Below, piece by piece: positions 28,820-33,418 of a stretch of DNA of 33,418 bases (positions are counted from its first letter, which is position 1; every line of letters starts with the position of its first letter). The translations under genes and the position numbers were made by a program. Origin of the DNA: SZUA-35 sp037969565 (GTDB taxonomy: Bacteria > Actinomycetota > Acidimicrobiia > Acidimicrobiales > SZUA-35); contig JBBKXQ010000044.1 of the NCBI GenBank assembly GCA_037969565.1, forward strand, positions 1 to 33,418, written 5' to 3'. The notes below the pieces were generated by a model, which was given only the letters and a program-made list of their open reading frames with translations, was not told the origin of the DNA and did not search any database.

Positions 28820-30073
28820 ATGACCAAGCTCTCGATTACCACCCTCATCTTGCTGCTGCTGGTGGCCGGCGCCAGCGGGTGCACAGCGGGGAGCGGTGAT
28901 GATGCGCAACTTGCTGTTGTCGTCGACACAGACATGGGAATCGACGACGTTCGCGCCTTGATCTTCCTGCTCGAGTCTGGGGAAGTCGATATCCGGGCTG
29001 TCACGGTCGCTGGCACGGGAATCGCGCAATGCCCCGAAGCCGCAATCAGCGCAGCAGCCCTACTCCGAACGTTCGACAGGGCTGACATACCCGTTGCCTG
29101 CGGCCTCGAGGTTCCTCTCGAGGGATACAACACAGCGCCCACGACATGGCGACATGAGGCCACACTTCTGGCCGGTATGGACCTCGACCGATCCGGCCTT
29201 GCGGACACGATTGGCGAGGCCGACGTATTGCTGCGAGAAACGTTGAGCGAGAATGATGGCCTCATCATCTTGGCCCTGGGACCTTTGACGAATATCGCTC
29301 CCGTGTTGAGCGATCGTGACCTTGCCGACGCCGTCTCGGAGGTCCGTCTCATGGGGGGCGCTGTCGAGGTCGGCGGAAACGTTGTGAGCTTCACCAACTT
29401 CACTGCGGAGTTCAACATCTGGATTGACCCAACCGCTGCCCGACAGGTCCTCGAAAGTGGCGTTCCCGTTTCCATCATTCCGCTCGATGCCACCAATTCG
29501 GTGCCGATCAGTCCAGCGACCATGGATGTGTTGGCCACAAGCACGACTCGAGCGAGCGAGCTTCTCCGGGGCTTCTATGACGCGAACCCGCTACAGGGTG
29601 GGGTGTTTCACTGGGACGACCTCGCGGCCGCAACCTTGGTCGACCCAACGCTGGTTGAGTTCGAGGAGATGCCCATCGCCATCACGACCGATCAGCAATC
29701 CGACGAGCTGGGCCGAACCACGCGCGTGGCGTCCGGCGAAGGCATTGTTGCCCGGGTCGCCATGAGCGCCGATCGCGATCGATTCGAGCGGTTGTTCTTC
29801 CAAACGGTCACAGGCTCCGAAGCAACGACACGCGACGCCTGGATTCCCGACGCGACCGTCACGTTTGATGGCGCGCGCTGCGCCTATGACGGGCCAGACC
29901 CGCCGCCACCAGACCTAGCGCTAGAGATAGTCAACAACTCTGCGACTCCGCCGTTGCCGACGCAGACGTCGTCGATCTGGATACTGCGCGATCTCCCCAG
30001 CGATGTCTCCATCTCCTGTGCGATCACGCTCAGTGATGTCCACGAGCTCGCCGGGGTGCGACTTCCGAATTGA
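28820..30073 (+). CDS. Nucleoside hydrolase (IUNH) lipoprotein with C-terminal extension
   Basis: The protein has 417 residues. Residues 1-20 are a lipoprotein signal ending A-S-G-C21. The IUNH core has D36-T-D-M-G-I-D42-D43 (the calcium-binding Asp cluster), L-G-P-L-T-N-I-A, L-M-G-G-A, A-E-F-N-I-W-I-D-P and F-H-W-D-D-L-A-A, all family hallmarks. It cleaves the N-glycosidic bond of nucleosides; export implies uptake of extracellular nucleosides as nutrients. The last 95 residues form an added beta-rich domain with a Cys pair. ATG 28820 follows TAGTAT by 9 nt, so it may be leaderless. Confidence 0.92.
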   Translation: MTKLSITTLILLLLVAGASGCTAGSGDDAQLAVVVDTDMGIDDVRALIFLLESGEVDIRAVTVAGTGIAQCPEAAISAAALLRTFDRADIPVACGLEVPLEGYNTAPTTWRHEATLLAGMDLDRSGLADTIGEADVLLRETLSENDGLIILALGPLTNIAPVLSDRDLADAVSEVRLMGGAVEVGGNVVSFTNFTAEFNIWIDPTAARQVLESGVPVSIIPLDATNSVPISPATMDVLATSTTRASELLRGFYDANPLQGGVFHWDDLAAATLVDPTLVEFEEMPIAITTDQQSDELGRTTRVASGEGIVARVAMSADRDRFERLFFQTVTGSEATTRDAWIPDATVTFDGARCAYDGPDPPPPDLALEIVNNSATPPLPTQTSSIWILRDLPSDVSISCAITLSDVHELAGVRLPN

Positions 30074-30304
30074 GACAGTCACGTCAGCGGAACAAAACCG
30101 GCGATGTGGGGCTCGGCAATTCTTGAGCCTTCCACCGTCGATTTCGACGAACCGGCACACGTTCACGTCGCAACACTTCGGCCCGATCCGAGCACGGCAT
30201 AGTCCCGGCTGATTTTGGCCAAGGCGTCGCTCCAAGCCGGAAATCCAGTCGCCTACTTCGACTGCTCCTCATGCGTGCCCTCGAGTGTTCCGATACTTCC
30301 TGAC

Positions 30305-31468
30305 GTGATCATCCGACGCTCACAGGGCGAGCCCAAGGACACCTTCGTCGAGAGCGCGTCCATGGAGGCAACGTTCGCCTCGGTCAAACGAACGTTGGTG
30401 GTCGGGCTCTTCACCGCAGGAGTCGTTGTCGCCGGCCTGCTTCTCAGCGGCGGTGCATCCGTCGCAGTCACGATGTCGGTCGTCGGCGCGATGGTGGCGA
30501 CTCGGTTCTGCGCGGCCTGGACGGCCTACGAGGGTTTGAAAGCTGAGACCGTCACCGACCAACGGCGTTGGACCCGACGACTCGAATACGCCCTCATCCC
30601 GATGGGCTCTCTCAGCGGTGTCGCTCCCAGCCTGCTTCCTCAAGTCGACGGGCGAGTGGCTCCACAGTGGTTCGGATTGTTGGTTTGCTCCGTCGCCGTC
30701 GTCGCCGCCAATGTGCTCGTCGGGTACGGGCGCTCGCACACGTTCCTCGCCATCACCGGCCCAGTGGTTGTTGGGTCGGCGCTGAGCGCGGGGCTCGTCG
30801 GCGGCGAATTTGCTCTTTTCTTCGCACCAGGAGCGGTGATCGTCGGAGGGATCTTGATGCTCGACAATCGCGAAGCGGGCGTCATCTTCCGCGATGCACG
30901 ACGACTCGAGGAACAGAACCGGTCCCTTGTCAGAGAGCTCCAAGGCGCTAACTTGCTACTGCAACACCAGGTTCACACCGATGCTCTGACCGGGCTCAGC
31001 AACCGAGCTGGCCTCCGTCTCCACATTGCGACGTTGGCCGACACTGACGAGATCGTCGAAGTGATCTACATCGACCTCGATGGCTTCAAGGCCGTCAACG
31101 ACGACCACGGCCACGCAGCCGGCGACGCAGTTCTCGCTGCGATTGGCGAGCGGCTGAACCGGATCGTTCGACCCGAAGACTGCGCCGCTCGTTTGGGTGG
31201 CGACGAATTCGCCGTCATCGCTTCCGGCGAGGGCACCCCGCCACGCAACCTTGCCGATCGTATTCGCGAGGCATTCGTGACGCCTATCCTCGTTGGAGAC
31301 CTCGAGGTCAGGCTTGGCGCATCAATCGGTTCTCACCGCGCTGAACCCGGCGACGACATTGGACTTGCCGTGCGGTTGGCGGATGCCGCCATGTACGACC
31401 AGAAACGTCGCCGTCGCCGCCAAACAGGCGGTCAAACTCCAACCGCGGAGGCCGCGGCGACGTTGTGA
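30305..31468 (+). CDS. GGDEF diguanylate cyclase with membrane sensor region
   Basis: I prefer the GTG at 30305, seven bases after GATACT; a longer frame and an ATG at 30362 are alternatives. About five hydrophobic helices form a membrane sensor region (first 190 residues). The cyclase domain has H-T-D-A-L-T-G-L-S-N-R, then R-L-G-G-D-E-F near 298, so the active-site GGDEF is intact. R-P-E-D nine bases of code before it is the inhibitory I-site at the canonical five-residue distance. It makes cyclic-di-GMP from GTP and is feedback inhibited. The tail (R-R-R-R-R-Q) is basic. It could feed the PilZ protein at 9213. Confidence 0.93.
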   Translation: MIIRRSQGEPKDTFVESASMEATFASVKRTLVVGLFTAGVVVAGLLLSGGASVAVTMSVVGAMVATRFCAAWTAYEGLKAETVTDQRRWTRRLEYALIPMGSLSGVAPSLLPQVDGRVAPQWFGLLVCSVAVVAANVLVGYGRSHTFLAITGPVVVGSALSAGLVGGEFALFFAPGAVIVGGILMLDNREAGVIFRDARRLEEQNRSLVRELQGANLLLQHQVHTDALTGLSNRAGLRLHIATLADTDEIVEVIYIDLDGFKAVNDDHGHAAGDAVLAAIGERLNRIVRPEDCAARLGGDEFAVIASGEGTPPRNLADRIREAFVTPILVGDLEVRLGASIGSHRAEPGDDIGLAVRLADAAMYDQKRRRRRQTGGQTPTAEAAATL

Positions 31469-31682
31469 GCGCCAGCGAGCAACTCGGTAAGCGAGCGAAG
31501 CGAACGACGTGGGCCTTCAGGGACAGCTTTCACAACCCCGAAACACCTGTTCAGGGCCCTGGCCCTTTCTCCAGCTGCAGTCAGGATTCTGCGTGACGAA
31601 GTGTGTTGTGCGGTCTCGCCGAAGTCGTCTTCAATCACGGTGTTACAAGATCGGATCAGCTCCGGGGTGATAGACCGGTCCC

Positions 31683-31916
31683 GTGTTCGGAAGCGACGTT
31701 CGAAGCCTGAGGCGACATCCACTGGCCGTCACCGCAGGCGTGCTCGGCGTCTATGTCTGCATTGGTGGCCTGATGGCCGTTGCGGACTCCGGTCCGGATT
31801 GGTACCACGACAGCGTTGATCTGGCCTCGATCGCCATACTCGTCCCGATCATCTGGCTGATCCGCCAATGGTCCGCTTCCGTGCGGGCTGGGCCGCCCGG
31901 TGAAGACCCGTCTTGA
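31683..31916 (+). CDS. Small two-helix membrane protein
   Basis: The 77-residue protein starts at a GTG, eight bases after GATAGA. It has two hydrophobic segments (L-A-V-T-A-G-V-L-G-V-Y-V-C-I-G-G-L-M and A-S-I-A-I-L-V-P-I-I-W-L-I) separated by a polar loop D-S-G-P-D-W-Y-H-D. The N-terminus is basic (S-L-R-R-H-P), consistent with an inside-in topology. No family is known. Its TGA overlaps the TTG of the next frame (TTGA). Confidence 0.6.
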   Translation: MFGSDVRSLRRHPLAVTAGVLGVYVCIGGLMAVADSGPDWYHDSVDLASIAILVPIIWLIRQWSASVRAGPPGEDPS

Positions 31917-32398
31917 CGTTGCGGAGGTACCCGGAAGAACCCAACAGCGTCCCGATGCTCGGCATCGCCCATACCGCAGCGGCTCGAGTGAGCCGCGTCG
32001 ATCAGTACCGCACATTCGATCGTTCGCCGAACGAGGGGGCCCACACCGCTGTCAGGGATTACCGGTGCGCTGCTTGGGCCGCGCTGTTGCGCTGCCGACC
32101 AGCTGGGAGGCGTGATTATGTTGTGGCGTTATCGAACGCCATGCCGCTCGGCGAAACTTGGGGAACGCCGATCAGCGCACACCCCCAGAGCAGAATCCCC
32201 GTTCGCACAGTTGAGTGGGCTCACACTGGGGCGACGGCGCATGCTGTGGCGGCAGCGCTCGATCGTGCACTTGAGGCGCGGCGTGCTGTCCGTGGCCAAG
32301 GTGGAATCGAGAAATACGGCCGTCGACCGGCGGCAAGACTCCTGGCCACGCGTTGGCGATCAGCCGTTCAAGCGGGTCTCCGAACCAGCGTCACGTAA
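31913..32398 (+). CDS. Orphan ORF of 161 residues, doubtful
   Basis: This is the only long frame in a 546-bp gap before the toxin gene. A TTG start would overlap the previous stop (TTGA), and third codon positions are moderately G/C-rich, which favour it. The composition is Ala/Arg-rich with a C-terminal helix (A-A-A-L-D-R-A-L-E-A-R-R-A-V) but no domain, and there is no ribosome site. It may be real, or unrelated noise. I see nothing else in 31917-32463. Confidence 0.3.
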   Translation: MTLRRYPEEPNSVPMLGIAHTAAARVSRVDQYRTFDRSPNEGAHTAVRDYRCAAWAALLRCRPAGRRDYVVALSNAMPLGETWGTPISAHPQSRIPVRTVEWAHTGATAHAVAAALDRALEARRAVRGQGGIEKYGRRPAARLLATRWRSAVQAGLRTSVT

Positions 32399-32463
32399 CC
32401 GGCGCTACGAGCGACCCGATCGCTCGGTATCGCTCTGCGCTGCGGCGAAAACTTGCTTGGCAG

Positions 32464-32853
32464 CTACACAACCTCGAACTGGCAGCGTGTGCCTGGTGCG
32501 TTGGCGAGACGTTTGTCGGCGGTTACCAGCGGGCAGTCCAAGGCTTCGGCGAGAGCGACGTAGCAGGAGTCGTACGCACTGACGTTGTCGCGTAGCTCCC
32601 ACCCGCGGCGCAGCAACGGTGCAGTTGGGTAGATGGCGAAGGGGAGGTTCAGCAAGTCCTCCAGGGCGTCCGTTGCCTGCATCATCGTCAGCGATCCATT
32701 CGCCAACTGGCGTCGGAGCACCGACATCACTTCCAGTCCGAGCAGGTCAGGCGCAGCAAGCACCTGACCCTTGATTCGCTCACGGCAGATATCGCCGTCC
32801 GGGCCGCCATCGGCAAGCGCCGGGGCGATCACCGACGCATCAACGACGAGCAC
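32464..32853 (-). CDS. vapC: VapC-type PIN-domain toxin
   Basis: The GTG at 32853 starts a 129-residue protein, and the family normally begins this way: V-L-V-V-D-A-S-V-I, with the first metal-binding Asp near residue 5. Further acidic residues follow in L-G-L-E-V, S-A-Y-D-S-C-Y-V-A-L-A-E and T-A-D-K-R-L, giving the PIN quartet. VapC proteins cleave RNA, usually a tRNA or rRNA site, and halt growth unless bound by VapB. The gene overlaps the antitoxin stop by 14 bp. The target RNA cannot be read. Confidence 0.9.
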   Translation of the reverse strand: MLVVDASVIAPALADGGPDGDICRERIKGQVLAAPDLLGLEVMSVLRRQLANGSLTMMQATDALEDLLNLPFAIYPTAPLLRRGWELRDNVSAYDSCYVALAEALDCPLVTADKRLANAPGTRCQFEVV

Positions 32854-33070
32854 GTTCGTCCTCGAGCGCCGCGACAGCATCTGCCTTCGACAACCGGCCC
32901 TTCGATCGGTTCTCGATTCTGTCGATCACGTCGTCAACGGTCGGCGTGGCGACGATCGAGGCCAGCTGTGCTGACAGGTACTGCTGCAGTGACTGACCGG
33001 CGATTTCAGCTCGTCGGACCAGTTCGTTGTGGACGTTGTCGGGTACGTCTCGGATCTGGACGTTGGCCAT
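32840..33070 (-). CDS. vapB: VapB/FitA-type ribbon-helix-helix antitoxin
   Basis: The 76-residue protein begins M-A-N-V-Q-I-R-D-V-P-D-N-V-H-N-E-L, the DNA-binding strand and first helix of FitA-like ribbon-helix-helix proteins, followed by A-E-I-A-G-Q-S-L-Q-Q-Y-L. The C-terminal half is a charged helix that would wrap around the toxin. It represses its own promoter with the toxin. Its start lies 6 nt after a perfect TATAAT, so the mRNA is probably leaderless. It lies 20 bp after the stop of the upstream secreted protein gene on the same strand. Confidence 0.9.
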   Translation of the reverse strand: MANVQIRDVPDNVHNELVRRAEIAGQSLQQYLSAQLASIVATPTVDDVIDRIENRSKGRLSKADAVAALEDERARR

Positions 33071-33089
33071 GCATGCATTATACATGCAT
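33069..33089 (-). promoter_or_regulatory. VapBC promoter and inverted repeat
   Basis: TATAAT (33077-33082, minus strand) is a perfect minus-10 six bases before the VapB ATG at 33070. ATGCATG (33069-33075) and CATGCAT (33083-33089) form a 7-bp inverted repeat flanking it. The repeat overlaps the start codon and the minus-10, as expected for an antitoxin operator. Confidence 0.75.
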
Positions 33090-33090
33090 A

Positions 33091-33417
33091 TCAGTAGTAC
33101 CCGTAGCTCACGTCGGGGTCCCACGGGCCCCAGGTTTCGCAGCCCAGGCCATCGGTGGCGGTGATGTCGTTGCCGTCCAGGCGGAACGGGTCGGCCTGAC
33201 CAAACAGTCGGACCTGATGCTCGATTTCGCCGCAGTCCAGATCCGGACCGTCGGGGATGCACTCGACGTACGCAGGGTGGCAGGCCCACTCCCCGGTCCG
33301 GCCGCCGTGTTCACCGCTGACTGGCGCAGGGCCGAGCAGTGGTTGCGCGGCCGCTTGCTCGGTTGCCGTGATGGATTCAGGGGACCAGCAGGTCCCATAG
33401 AACCCCGCACCCGAATC
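33091..33417 (-). CDS. Secreted excalibur-like protein, C-terminal part (cut by window edge)
   Basis: A continuous frame enters from the right edge and stops at TGA 33091-33093, giving 108 residues. It contains W-A-C-H-P-A-Y-V-E-C-I-P, D-L-D-C-G-E-I and L-D-G-N-D-I-T-A-T-D-G-L-G-C-E, so Cys pairs and a D-x-N-D-x-x-x-x-D-G-x-x-C-E ligand set like the excalibur domain at 193-240 of the gene at 292. It ends with aromatic residues (W-G-P-W-D-P-D-V-S-Y-G-Y-Y). It is probably an exported calcium-binding protein. It lies 20 bp upstream of VapB on the same strand. The N-terminus is outside the window. Confidence 0.75.
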   Translation of the reverse strand, partial: DSGAGFYGTCWSPESITATEQAAAQPLLGPAPVSGEHGGRTGEWACHPAYVECIPDGPDLDCGEIEHQVRLFGQADPFRLDGNDITATDGLGCETWGPWDPDVSYGYY

Positions 33418-33418
33418 C

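Noticed and set aside
31917..32463. Possible integron cassette (attC) region near VapBC
   Set aside because: Looked for paired GTTRRRY/RYYYAAC cores; none convincing.
1..33418. CRISPR array, tRNA, rRNA, transposase or phage integrase
   Set aside because: No direct-repeat/spacer pattern, cloverleaf, or recombinase motif was seen by reading; short repeats found are noted separately.

Overview
The window is a high-GC, densely packed bacterial chromosome segment. The gene content fits the phylum Actinobacteria: an AfsR/SARP-type BTAD regulator, a CdsZ-type zinc-ribbon protein next to a class A PBP, excalibur and lamin-tail secreted proteins, a DUF4331 cassette, many GTG starts and several apparently leaderless genes. 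The mix resembles the class Acidimicrobiia, but that placement is an inference from gene style, not from a marker gene. I see no rRNA, tRNA, CRISPR array, insertion sequence or phage gene.

Layout. 1-1014: secreted proteins (the tail of a lamin-tail protein, then a DUF4214/excalibur protein). 1035-9629: a long minus-strand block with a polytopic membrane protein, a small basic/acidic protein behind a CRP-like palindrome, a histidine phosphatase, a YdjM-like membrane protein, CdsZ and a class A penicillin-binding protein overlapping by one base, an unknown protein, a trypsin-like protease and a PilZ protein. 9723-13222: a plus-strand block with a LiaF-like protein, a GNAT-like protein and a tightly overlapped DUF4331 cassette (Tat-signal small protein, DUF4331 protein, small beta-rich protein). 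13297-19169: a minus-strand block with a 46-residue His-rich protein, a USP-like protein, a BTAD/TPR regulator, an SDR-DUF2867 plus SRPBCC pair and an ArsR-permease operon. 19291-22632: a VOC protein, a secreted metallophosphoesterase, and a membrane protein plus winged-helix regulator operon whose leaderless promoter is wrapped in a large inverted repeat. 22695-25447: an acyl-CoA synthetase, two tiny overlapping genes and a recombination scar joining a DUF421 fragment to a GcvT-like fragment. 25514-31468: a secreted protein, an alpha/beta hydrolase, a TrkA-type potassium channel, a nucleoside hydrolase lipoprotein and a GGDEF diguanylate cyclase. 31683-33417: a small membrane protein, an orphan ORF, a VapBC toxin-antitoxin pair and the C-terminus of another secreted excalibur-like protein.

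Themes. Cell-envelope work dominates (PBP, LiaF-like, protease, lipoprotein, several membrane and secreted proteins). Cyclic-di-GMP signalling is represented by one producer (GGDEF) and one likely receiver (PilZ). Three minus-10-like hexamers lie exactly 6 nt before an ATG (ArsR, the 21830 gene, VapB), and others lie close to a start codon, which suggests that leaderless transcription is routine here. The most interesting regulatory loci are the self-contained operon at 21795-22632 and the ArsR-permease operon, in both of which an inverted repeat overlaps the start codon.
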